DNA of 13,948 bases from Pseudomonadota bacterium. Its GTDB lineage: Bacteria > Pseudomonadota > Alphaproteobacteria > Rhizobiales > Beijerinckiaceae. Each line of letters begins with the position of its first letter. Within the stretch, counting starts at the first letter, position 1. This document shows, piece by piece, positions 6,899 through 13,496 of the stretch. The notes below the pieces were generated by a model. The model was given only the letters and a program-made list of their open reading frames with translations. It had not been told where the DNA came from and did no database searches. The translations under genes and the position numbers were made by a program. The DNA is taken from positions 1 through 13,948 of the forward strand of contig JAGWRL010000028.1 in assembly GCA_028876585.1 (NCBI GenBank), given 5' to 3'.

Positions 6899-7654
6899 AT
6901 GTCGTCTCTCGCCGTCGCCGCCGTGGCGTGGATCGTGATGCTCGCCGGCGGGCTGGCGGGGCTGGTGCTGACGCGCGTGTTGCCGGAGGCGCACACCTCC
7001 GATCGCTCGCGCGACATCATCGGCGGCGTCGTCGGGATGCTGACCCTGCTGCTGGCGCTGGTGCTGGGCCTGCTGATCTGGACCGCCTATGGCGTCACGC
7101 AGACGCAAAAGTCCGAGTTGCAACTGCTGGCCGCGCGCGCGCTCGAATTCAACCTGGAGATGAAGCAATACGGCCCCGAGGGCGACAAGGCGCGGCAATT
7201 GCTGCGCACCGAAATCGTGTGGGCGCACGAGCAGTTCTGGGGCGACAGCCGCGCCATGGCCGACGCGACCAACGTCACTGCCGGCAATATGGCGGCGATG
7301 GACGCCTTTCTGACCGGCCTGAAGCCCGAGACCGACACGCAGAAAAAACTGCTGGCCGCGGCCTCGCAGCATTACGCCGCCATCGGCGAGACGCGGCTGT
7401 TGATGTCCCTGCAACTCACCGACCCCGTATCCTGGCCGCTGATCCTGACCGTGATCGCTTGGGCCGGCCTGCTGTTCACCGGCTATGGCGTGCTGTCGCG
7501 GCCGAACGCGACGACTATAACGACGCTCGGACTCGGCGGCGCGGCGGTGGCGAGCGCGTTGTTCCTTATTCTGGAGTTGAGCCAACCCTACATCAGCTCG
7601 ATCCGGCTGGCGCCGACGTTGATCGAGCAGGTGATCGTGGATATCGGGCAATGA
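6899..7654 (+). CDS. DUF4239-like (bestrophin-like) inner-membrane protein
   Basis: A 251-residue membrane protein of unknown function. Four membrane segments can be read: about 4-24, 42-64 ('GMLTLLLALVLGLLIW'), 180-200 ('LILTVIAWAGLLFTGYGVL') and 207-226. A soluble stretch of about 110 residues lies between the second and third. The layout and the end 'LILELSQPYISSIRLAPTLI' resemble DUF4239/bestrophin-homologue proteins common in Rhizobiales and Bradyrhizobium relatives. The family assignment is from memory of this pattern and was not searched. The start ATG at 6899 has AAGGA about 5 bases upstream. The stop overlaps the next gene's ATG (ATGA at 7651-7654). It is the first gene of a plus-strand operon facing away from the pilin gene. 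Channel activity should not be assumed. Confidence 0.8.
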   Translation: MSSLAVAAVAWIVMLAGGLAGLVLTRVLPEAHTSDRSRDIIGGVVGMLTLLLALVLGLLIWTAYGVTQTQKSELQLLAARALEFNLEMKQYGPEGDKARQLLRTEIVWAHEQFWGDSRAMADATNVTAGNMAAMDAFLTGLKPETDTQKKLLAAASQHYAAIGETRLLMSLQLTDPVSWPLILTVIAWAGLLFTGYGVLSRPNATTITTLGLGGAAVASALFLILELSQPYISSIRLAPTLIEQVIVDIGQ

Positions 7655-8178
7655 GGGGCCGGATCGCGCTGGTTTGCGGGCTTACGCTCGCATGTTCGGG
7701 AGGTTCAGCCATGGCGCAAGCGCCTTTCGCGTCGCTCCTTGCAGCGATGGACTATATCGCCGACGCCCTGCCGAGGGCGACCGCCGACAATCCCAAATAT
7801 CTGACCAAAGCCGACGGCACGGTTTCACGCTGGCTGACGCTGGACGTCCGCTTCGTGACGGCGGAAGACGCGGTGCGGATCGCCATGCGCGAAAACTTCA
7901 CGCAGGAGAACGAGGGCAAGACGACCACAGGCCGGCACGAGGCGGAATTCTCGCTGAGCCAGGTCGAGATCAGCGAATTCACCGAGCCCGGCGACGTGAC
8001 GCCGCAGGGGCAAGCCGCGCGCGGCCTGCTGTTCACCTGCAAGACCCCCGGCTGCGTGGCGGCGAAATGGGGCGACCAGCCCTCGGCCGCCGACAAGACC
8101 GACATTTCGGTGCAGGACGATTCCGCGCGGGCGAAATTGCTCGCCGCGTTCCGCCAACTCCAGACGGGCCGCCCGTGA
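7651..8178 (+). CDS. Exported protein of unknown function
   Basis: A 175-residue protein that I do not recognise. The N-terminus MRGRIALVCGLTLACSGGSAMA|QA is a plausible Sec signal peptide with cleavage after AMA near residue 22. The cysteine at residue 15 sits in 'LAC' but does not make a good lipobox. The mature part is charged and soluble, so a periplasmic location is likely. A CKTPGC segment (C130 and C135) could form a disulfide. The ATG overlaps the stop of the upstream membrane-protein gene (ATGA), and its own stop overlaps the next gene's GTG (GTGA). Translational coupling in a single operon is therefore very likely. Function cannot be inferred from sequence alone. It may act with the DUF4239-like protein. 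Confidence 0.85.
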   Translation: MRGRIALVCGLTLACSGGSAMAQAPFASLLAAMDYIADALPRATADNPKYLTKADGTVSRWLTLDVRFVTAEDAVRIAMRENFTQENEGKTTTGRHEAEFSLSQVEISEFTEPGDVTPQGQAARGLLFTCKTPGCVAAKWGDQPSAADKTDISVQDDSARAKLLAAFRQLQTGRP

Positions 8179-8897
8179 CCGGCCGCGATCTCCTGCCCGG
8201 CCGGCCGCTGAAACCGTCGGAAATCCGCGATTACCAGCTCGATCGCGCCACGGCGGCCGAGCAATTCTCCGAGAAGTTCCTGGCGCGCCTCGCCCGACTC
8301 AACGCGTTCGTGCGCGAAAGCGGCGAGACGATCGAGGGCGGGCTGTTCTATTGGGATCAAGCCAGAGACGTCCCCGACGCGCCCGATCCCAGCCTCGCTC
8401 CGGCGCGGCGCAATCTGTGGCGCGCCTGCCGCTTCAAGCGCTCGATGCTGGAGATCGGCGTCAACGCCGGCCATGGCGCGCTCTTGTGCCTGTCGGCCAA
8501 TGCCGATCTCGTCTGGCATGGCGTCGATATCTGCGAACACGCCTATGTCGAGCCTTGCGTCGCGTATCTCGCGCAGGAATTTCCCGGCCGGGTGCGGCTG
8601 ACGCGCGGCGATTCGCGCGAGGTTCTGCCGCGGCTCGCCACCCATGAGCCGGGGCTGGAGTTCGATCTGTTCCACGTCGACGGCGGCCACACCGACGAAT
8701 TGTGCCGCACCGACATTTCCAACTGCCTGCGCTTGGCGCGCGGCGCGCGTGGCAAGCATCTGGTGCTCGACGACATCAACGCGAGCTGGATTTTTGACGT
8801 CTATTGCGAATATGTGGCGCTCGGCCATCTCGCGACCGAGACCTTGTTCTCCGATTGGGAGGACGTGAGCCGCAATGTGCTGGCGCGAATTCTTTGA
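8175..8897 (+). CDS. Class I SAM-dependent methyltransferase (Methyltransf_24 type)
   Basis: A 240-residue soluble methyltransferase. The SAM-binding motif I is 'LEIGVNAGHG' (about residues 92-101). The acidic residue after strand 2 is in 'WHGVDICEH', and 'FDLFHVDGGHT' (163-173) plus 'KHLVLDDI' are characteristic of the Methyltransf_24 group, often linked to O-methylation of sugars or other surface molecules. The substrate is unknown. I chose the GTG at 8175. It overlaps the preceding stop codon as GTGA and removes an upstream out-of-context extension into the previous gene. No good Shine-Dalgarno precedes it, which fits reinitiation after the upstream gene. Its own stop overlaps the next start as TTGA. 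It is followed by a glycosyltransferase and a second methyltransferase. Confidence 0.9.
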   Translation: MTGRDLLPGRPLKPSEIRDYQLDRATAAEQFSEKFLARLARLNAFVRESGETIEGGLFYWDQARDVPDAPDPSLAPARRNLWRACRFKRSMLEIGVNAGHGALLCLSANADLVWHGVDICEHAYVEPCVAYLAQEFPGRVRLTRGDSREVLPRLATHEPGLEFDLFHVDGGHTDELCRTDISNCLRLARGARGKHLVLDDINASWIFDVYCEYVALGHLATETLFSDWEDVSRNVLARIL

Positions 8898-9706
8898 CCC
8901 GTTTCGCCACCTTCTGGCACGGGCCGCTCAACCCGCTGATCCGCGCCTGTCTCGCCTCGTTTCCCGCGCGCGGCGCTGACCTGACCCTGTTCAGCTATGC
9001 GGCGGGGCTCGACCCGCCCGAGGGCGTGGCGCGACGCGACGCGCGCGACGTCTGCCCCGACGCGGGGCTGATGCAGCGCTACCGCGTCGGCGGGCGGGTG
9101 TCGCTGGCGACCTTTTCCGACCGCTTCCGCTACGAAATGATGGCGCGCGAAGACCTGTGCTGGGTCGATGCCGACATGCTGGCGCTGCGGCCCTGCGGGC
9201 GCGACGAGGCGTTGATCTGGGGCCGGCAGGCGGAGGCGAAGGGCAAGGCGCTGATCAACAATGCGGTGCTGCGGCTGCCCAATGGCGGCGCGGTGCTCGC
9301 CGAAATGCTCGCGCACGCCAGGGCGGCGGAGGGCCGAGAGATCGGCTGGGGCGCGATCGGGCCATATCTGTTGACCGAAATCGCCGAGACGCACGGCGTC
9401 TACGCCAGCGCGGCCGGGCCGGAGCGGTTCTACCCCGTCGCGCCGGACGAATTCTGGCGGCTGTTCGACCCGCGCGAGCGCGACGCCGTCGCGCGGGCCG
9501 CCGCCGGCTCTGAGATGGCGCATCTGTGGAGCGAGCTGCTGCGCCGCACCGGCTATGATTTCGACGCCGCGCCGCCGTCCGGCTCGTATCTTTCCGATCA
9601 ATTCGCCGCGATCGGCGCGCTCGGCGGTTTCGCGCGCACCTGCGAGCCGGCCGAGATCGCGGCGCTGGTCGCCCGCTGGAACGCATCCGCGCCGGAGGCC
9701 CCTTGA
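8894..9706 (+). CDS. DXD-motif glycosyltransferase
   Basis: A 270-residue predicted cytoplasmic glycosyltransferase resembling the DXD-containing sugar-transferase group (Gly_transf_sug/GT32-like). The N-terminal 'FATFWHGPLNPLIRACLASF' has the usual first strand and a helix with 'R.CL.SF'. The metal- and nucleotide-sugar-binding DXD is D92-A93-D94 in 'REDLCWVDADMLALRP'. 'FYPVAPDEFWRLFDP' lies in the C-terminal half. The frame is open upstream to 8804, but that extension lies inside the previous gene. The TTG at 8894 overlaps the upstream stop (TTGA) and is the only sensible start codon nearby, followed directly by the conserved N-terminus. There is no clear Shine-Dalgarno, so coupling to the upstream gene is likely. 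Donor and acceptor sugars cannot be told from the sequence. Confidence 0.85.
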   Translation: MTRFATFWHGPLNPLIRACLASFPARGADLTLFSYAAGLDPPEGVARRDARDVCPDAGLMQRYRVGGRVSLATFSDRFRYEMMAREDLCWVDADMLALRPCGRDEALIWGRQAEAKGKALINNAVLRLPNGGAVLAEMLAHARAAEGREIGWGAIGPYLLTEIAETHGVYASAAGPERFYPVAPDEFWRLFDPRERDAVARAAAGSEMAHLWSELLRRTGYDFDAAPPSGSYLSDQFAAIGALGGFARTCEPAEIAALVARWNASAPEAP

Positions 9707-10365
9707 GCGACTTGCAATCGGTTTTCGCCGGCCACGCGGCGTCGAACTACTGGGGCAACGACGAGAGCCTCAGCGGCGACGGCTCGACGCTCGCCTATAC
9801 CTACAACCTGCGGCGCGAACTGGCGAAATTCCTGCGCGCGTTCCGCGTCGTCTCGATGTTCGACGCGCCGTGCGGCGATTTCAACTGGATGCGCGCGGTC
9901 GAATTCCCCGAGGATTTCAGCTATATCGGCGGCGATATCGTCGCGCCGCTGATCGAGGCCGACCGCGCCCGCTACGGCGACGAGAAACGCCGTTTTCTCC
10001 CGTGCGACATCGCCAGCGACCCGCTGCCCGACGCCGACCTCTGGTTCTGCCGCGACTGCCTGTTCCACCTGCCCGAGGCGGCGGTGAAATCAGCGCTCGC
10101 GGGCTTTAGCCGCTCGCGCATCGGCTTCCTGATGACGACGACGCATCTCAACGTCAGCGATTTCGACAACACCGACATCGCGCCCGGCGGCTTCCGGCTG
10201 ATCGACCTCTATAAGCCGCCCTATCGACTGCCGCGCGAGGTGCTCTACCGCATCCCCGATTACGTCTATCCCTACCCGCAGCGCGAGCTTTGCGTCTGGT
10301 CGCGCGCGCAGGTGGCGGCGGCGGTGGCGGGATGGGGTGAAACGCACTATTCACGCCCTATATAA
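9703..10365 (+). CDS. Class I SAM-dependent methyltransferase
   Basis: A 220-residue methyltransferase unlike the one at 8175-8897. The SAM-binding motif is 'MFDAPCGDFNWM' (about residues 52-63), followed by 'YIGGDIVAPLIE', 'PCDIASDPLPDADLWFCRDCLFHLP' and 'GGFRLIDLYKPPYRLP'. This pattern is typical of a group found beside glycosyltransferases in surface-glycan loci (recalled, not searched). The start is TTG at 9703, supported by a clear ribosome binding site GGAGG (9694-9698) 4 bases upstream and by the TTGA overlap with the preceding stop. The gene ends with TAA 15 bases before the MFS transporter start. A role in sugar methylation together with its neighbours is an inference. The acceptor is unknown. 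Confidence 0.88.
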   Translation: MSDLQSVFAGHAASNYWGNDESLSGDGSTLAYTYNLRRELAKFLRAFRVVSMFDAPCGDFNWMRAVEFPEDFSYIGGDIVAPLIEADRARYGDEKRRFLPCDIASDPLPDADLWFCRDCLFHLPEAAVKSALAGFSRSRIGFLMTTTHLNVSDFDNTDIAPGGFRLIDLYKPPYRLPREVLYRIPDYVYPYPQRELCVWSRAQVAAAVAGWGETHYSRPI

Positions 10366-10380
10366 CCCCGAGGCGTCAAC

Positions 10381-12033
10381 GTGGCGGAGAAGGTGGTGAG
10401 CCGGGAGATGAATCCGCCGCAGCCTGAAGCGGCGGAGACGGAATCGCGCTGGGGCGCGTTCGCCAGCCGGGCCTTCGCCGTGATCTGGGCGGCGAGCACG
10501 CTGTCGAACGTCGGCCTCGCCATGTTCGACACCGCCACCGGCTGGTACATGGCCAACATGAGCCGCGACCCGATGGTGGTCGCGCTGATCCAGACCGCGA
10601 CCAGCCTGCCGCTGTTTCTGTTCACCATTCCGGCGGGGACATTGACCGATCTGGTCGACGCGCGGCGGCTGCTGATCGGCGTCAATGTGGTGATTTTCGC
10701 CATCGCCGCGACTTTCGCGACGGCGGTGTCGTTGGGTTTCACGACGCCGAAACTTCTGTTGGGCGCGACCTTCCTGCTCGGCGTCGGCGGCGCGCTGGCG
10801 GCGCCGGCGTGGGTCTCCATCGCGCCGCTGCTGGTGCCGTCGCGCGATCTCGATGCGGCGGTCGCGGCCAACTCGACGGGCTATAACATCAGCCGCGCGC
10901 TGGGACCGGCGCTTGGCGGCCTGGTGATCGCCCGGGTGGGCGTGCTGGGGCCGTTCTGGATCTACGCGCTCAGCAACGTGTTGGTCATTGCCGCGTTGAT
11001 CTGGTGGCGCCCGCCGCGTCGCATCACCAGCAGCCTGCCGGCCGAGCGCTTCATGACCGCGATCCGCACCGGCGTGCGCCACGCTCAGCACAATCACCAT
11101 CTGCACGCGACGCTGATGCGCACGCTCGCCTTCTTCCCCTTCGCCAGCGCCTATTGGGCGTTGCTGCCGCTGATCGCGCGGGCGCAGCCGGCGCAGGGCG
11201 CGGCGTTCTACGGGTTGCTGCTCGCCGCCATCGGCCTGGGCGCCATCGTCGGCTCGGCGCTCCTGTCGCGGCTGAAAGACTGGCTCGGGCCGGATGCGCT
11301 GGTCGCCTGGGCGAGCGTCGGCACGGCGGTCGCGCTGGTGATGTTCGCGCTGTCGCGCGATCCGGTCAGCGCGTTGGCGGCCGGCGTGATCGCGGGCGCG
11401 ATGTGGACGCTGATCATCTCGACGCTCTATGTCTCGGCGCAGCTATCGCTGCCGAACTGGGTGCGCGGGCGCGGGCTGGCGATCTTTCTCACCGTGATTT
11501 TCGGCGCGTCGACCTTCGCCAGCGTGCTTTGGGGCCATATCGCCGCGCTGCGCGGCGTCGATCTCGCGCTCTATATCGCCGCCGCCGGCGCGCTGTTGGC
11601 GATTCCGATGAGTTGGGGCTCGCGTTTGCAGACGGGGATAGGGGCCGATCTCGCCCCCTCGCTGCACTGGCGCTCGCCGCGCGTCATATTCGACGTCGGC
11701 TGGAGCCAGGGGCCGGCGCTGGTGACGATCCGCTATCGCATCGATCCGCGCGACCGTGACGAGTTCTTGAGCGCGATGGGCGAGATCGGCCACGAGCGCC
11801 GGCGCGACGGGGCCTATGCCTGGGGCGTGTTCGAGGAACTGGCGACGGAAGGCCGCTACACCGAGACGTTCCTGATCGAGAGCTGGCTGGAGCTGATGCA
11901 TCTCTACGAGCGCGTCACCAACGCCGACCGGCGCATGGAGGAACGGGTGCGCAAGCTGCTGGTCGAAACGCCTGTGGTGACCCATCTCATCGCGCCGCGG
12001 CGCGGGCGGCGCAATCTCAGGCTGGCGACATGA
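10381..12033 (+). CDS. MFS_3-type major facilitator transporter with C-terminal soluble domain
   Basis: A 550-residue inner-membrane transporter. Residues about 25-415 form the hydrophobic MFS core; 'GTLTDLVDARRLL' fits the loop 2-3 signature and 'STGYNISRALGPALGGLV' is typical of MFS_3 (enterobactin-exporter EntS-like) members. A cytoplasmic domain follows (about 430-535) with 'GPALVTIRYRIDPRDRDEFL', 'IGHERRRDGAYAWGVFEE' and 'TETFLIESWLELMHLYERVT', resembling a dimeric alpha-beta barrel. This tail is known for the PF05977-type family. The start GTG at 10381 has GAGG 7 bases upstream. The 15-base gap to the upstream methyltransferase suggests it belongs to that operon. The 3' end overlaps the convergent methyltransferase gene by 17 bases. 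The substrate is unknown. A paralogue lies at the right edge of the window. Confidence 0.92.
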   Translation: MAEKVVSREMNPPQPEAAETESRWGAFASRAFAVIWAASTLSNVGLAMFDTATGWYMANMSRDPMVVALIQTATSLPLFLFTIPAGTLTDLVDARRLLIGVNVVIFAIAATFATAVSLGFTTPKLLLGATFLLGVGGALAAPAWVSIAPLLVPSRDLDAAVAANSTGYNISRALGPALGGLVIARVGVLGPFWIYALSNVLVIAALIWWRPPRRITSSLPAERFMTAIRTGVRHAQHNHHLHATLMRTLAFFPFASAYWALLPLIARAQPAQGAAFYGLLLAAIGLGAIVGSALLSRLKDWLGPDALVAWASVGTAVALVMFALSRDPVSALAAGVIAGAMWTLIISTLYVSAQLSLPNWVRGRGLAIFLTVIFGASTFASVLWGHIAALRGVDLALYIAAAGALLAIPMSWGSRLQTGIGADLAPSLHWRSPRVIFDVGWSQGPALVTIRYRIDPRDRDEFLSAMGEIGHERRRDGAYAWGVFEELATEGRYTETFLIESWLELMHLYERVTNADRRMEERVRKLLVETPVVTHLIAPRRGRRNLRLAT

Positions 12034-12748
12034 CGCGGCGCGCGGCGACGATGGCGCGCCAAAACCCCTTGCCGATCAGTTCCAGTCCGACGATCTCGAA
12101 ATCGAGTTCGACTTCCTCCAGCCGCTGATAGGCGGTGTTGCAGCAGATGCCGAACAGCGCGACGCCGTTCGGCGCCAGCGCGCCGGCGAGCCCGTCGAGA
12201 TAGCCGCGCAACAGCCGCCCGCCGGGGTCGCACAGGCTCTGGCGCTCCAGATCGTCCTCGGGCGCCTTGTCGATCAGCGGCGTGTTGAACACCACCAGGT
12301 CGAAATCGCCCTCCCCGACCGAGGCGAACAAATCTGAGTGAATGAGGCGCGGCGCCAGGCCGTTGCGGCGGGCGTTGGCCTCGGCGGAGGCCAAAGTCGT
12401 CTCGGAAATGTCGGTCGCCACGACATAACCGCCCCAGCGATGGGCGACGAACAGCGCGATCGCGCCGCAGCCGGTGCCGATTTCCAGCATGCGCGGGAAA
12501 TCCGGCGCGGCAAGCGCCTGGATGTTGTGGATGAACAGCATCGTGCTGGATTCGGGCGTGGGATGATAGACGCCCGCCGGCGCTTCCAGGGTCAGGTCGT
12601 CGATGTGGAAGGTCGCCGGCACGCGTTGCAGGTTGGCGAGGGCGCGATGGCCGGCTTCGATGTCGAGATATTCCGCCGTCACCAGCCGGTCGAGACCGAG
12701 ATTGGCCAGCACCCGCCGCCGCGCGGCCTCGGCTACGTTCATAAACAT
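12017..12748 (-). CDS. PrmC/HemK-like small-domain methyltransferase
   Basis: A 243-residue class I methyltransferase. Before the catalytic domain there is 'GVYHPTPESSTM' (about 59-70), which resembles the PrmC/HemK 'RPETE' region. Motif I is 'LEIGTGCGAIAL' (about 88-99) and the SAM ribose-binding acid is D113 in 'VVATDIS'. In place of the NPPY signature of N5-glutamine and N6-adenine methyltransferases it has 'FNTPL' (N155-T-P-L158). That change argues against a true PrmC release-factor methyltransferase and leaves the substrate open. The start ATG at 12748 (MFMNVAEA) or the ATG two codons later (MNVAEA) are both possible. Neither has a clear Shine-Dalgarno. It is divergent from the oxidoreductase at 12906 and convergent with the MFS gene. 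Confidence 0.88.
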   Translation of the reverse strand: MFMNVAEAARRRVLANLGLDRLVTAEYLDIEAGHRALANLQRVPATFHIDDLTLEAPAGVYHPTPESSTMLFIHNIQALAAPDFPRMLEIGTGCGAIALFVAHRWGGYVVATDISETTLASAEANARRNGLAPRLIHSDLFASVGEGDFDLVVFNTPLIDKAPEDDLERQSLCDPGGRLLRGYLDGLAGALAPNGVALFGICCNTAYQRLEEVELDFEIVGLELIGKGFWRAIVAARRVMSPA

Positions 12749-12905
12749 GAGGGCTCGTTCGCGGCTGACATCCGTCGCGAAGATATGGCGGCTTTCGGGG
12801 GCCTATGCAATCCCACGCCGGGCGCAGGCGCGCCCGGCCCGGCGCCGGCGATGACTTTGCTTAAAGGAATTCTCGCCATAATCTTACCCGTCCGTCAGCA
12901 ACCCC
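12749..12905. other. Divergent intergenic region, methyltransferase / oxidoreductase
   Basis: This 157-base gap separates two genes that read away from each other, so it should carry both promoters. On the plus strand CATAAT at 12877-12882 is a plausible -10 about 24 bases before the oxidoreductase ATG. The best upstream partners (GACTTT at 12853, spacing 18, or TTGCTT at 12857, spacing 14) are poor -35 elements. No operator, terminator or small gene is evident. Confidence 0.35.
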
Positions 12906-13496
12906 ATGGAATTCTTGCGCGCGCTCGTCGTCCACGCCCACCCCTCGCCCGACAGCTTCGCCTCGGCCTTGTTCCGCGACGTATGCGCCGTCCTGGTCGG
13001 GCGCGGCTATGTCGTCGACGCCTGCGATCTATACGCGGAGGAATTCGACCCGGTTTTGCCGCGCGCGACCTATCGCAAATATCTCGCCGCGCCGGCCAAT
13101 CGCGCCGGCGTCGAGCCCTATGTCCGCGCCCTGATGGCGGCGCAGGCGCTGGCCTTCGTGTTCCCGGTCTGGCACGACGGGCCGCCGGCCATCCTCAAGG
13201 GCTATTTCGACCGGGTGTTTCTGCGCGGCGTGGTGTTCGAGGTCGAGAACGGCGTGTTCCTGCCGCGCCTGCACAACGTGCGCCGGCTCGCGGCGGTCGT
13301 CCTCTACGGCGCGGATCGCGAGCGCACCAAGCGGGTCGGCGATCTGCCGCGCCGGTTCGTGCGTCACAACCTGCACCCGCTGGTCGCCCCCGACGCGCCG
13401 CTCGACTATCTCGCCGCCTATGGCATGGACCACGCCGACGCTGCGGCGCGCGAGGAATTCCGCGACAAGGTCAGGCGGTCGTTTCAGACGTGGTGA
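12906..13496 (+). CDS. Flavodoxin-fold NAD(P)H-dependent oxidoreductase (Flavodoxin_2 type)
   Basis: A 196-residue soluble flavoprotein of the NQO/MdaB/KefF type that reduces quinones or similar acceptors with NAD(P)H. The flavin phosphate-binding start 'ALVVHAHPSPDSFASAL' (about residues 6-22) and the middle motif 'FPVWHDGPPAILKGYFDRVF' (86-105) are diagnostic of the Flavodoxin_2 family. The latter has 'HDGPP' where many relatives have 'WWFSMP' or similar. The start ATG at 12906 has no obvious Shine-Dalgarno but is placed exactly at the conserved N-terminus. Its 3' end overlaps the convergent transporter gene by 26 bases. The physiological substrate is unknown. Confidence 0.9.
   Translation: MEFLRALVVHAHPSPDSFASALFRDVCAVLVGRGYVVDACDLYAEEFDPVLPRATYRKYLAAPANRAGVEPYVRALMAAQALAFVFPVWHDGPPAILKGYFDRVFLRGVVFEVENGVFLPRLHNVRRLAAVVLYGADRERTKRVGDLPRRFVRHNLHPLVAPDAPLDYLAAYGMDHADAAAREEFRDKVRRSFQTW

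Noticed and set aside
6695..7651. A 318-codon minus-strand open frame opposite the DUF4239-like gene and its upstream region
   Set aside because: The product is Gln/Arg/His-rich with no domain. The plus-strand gene has a ribosome binding site, membrane segments and a coupled neighbour.
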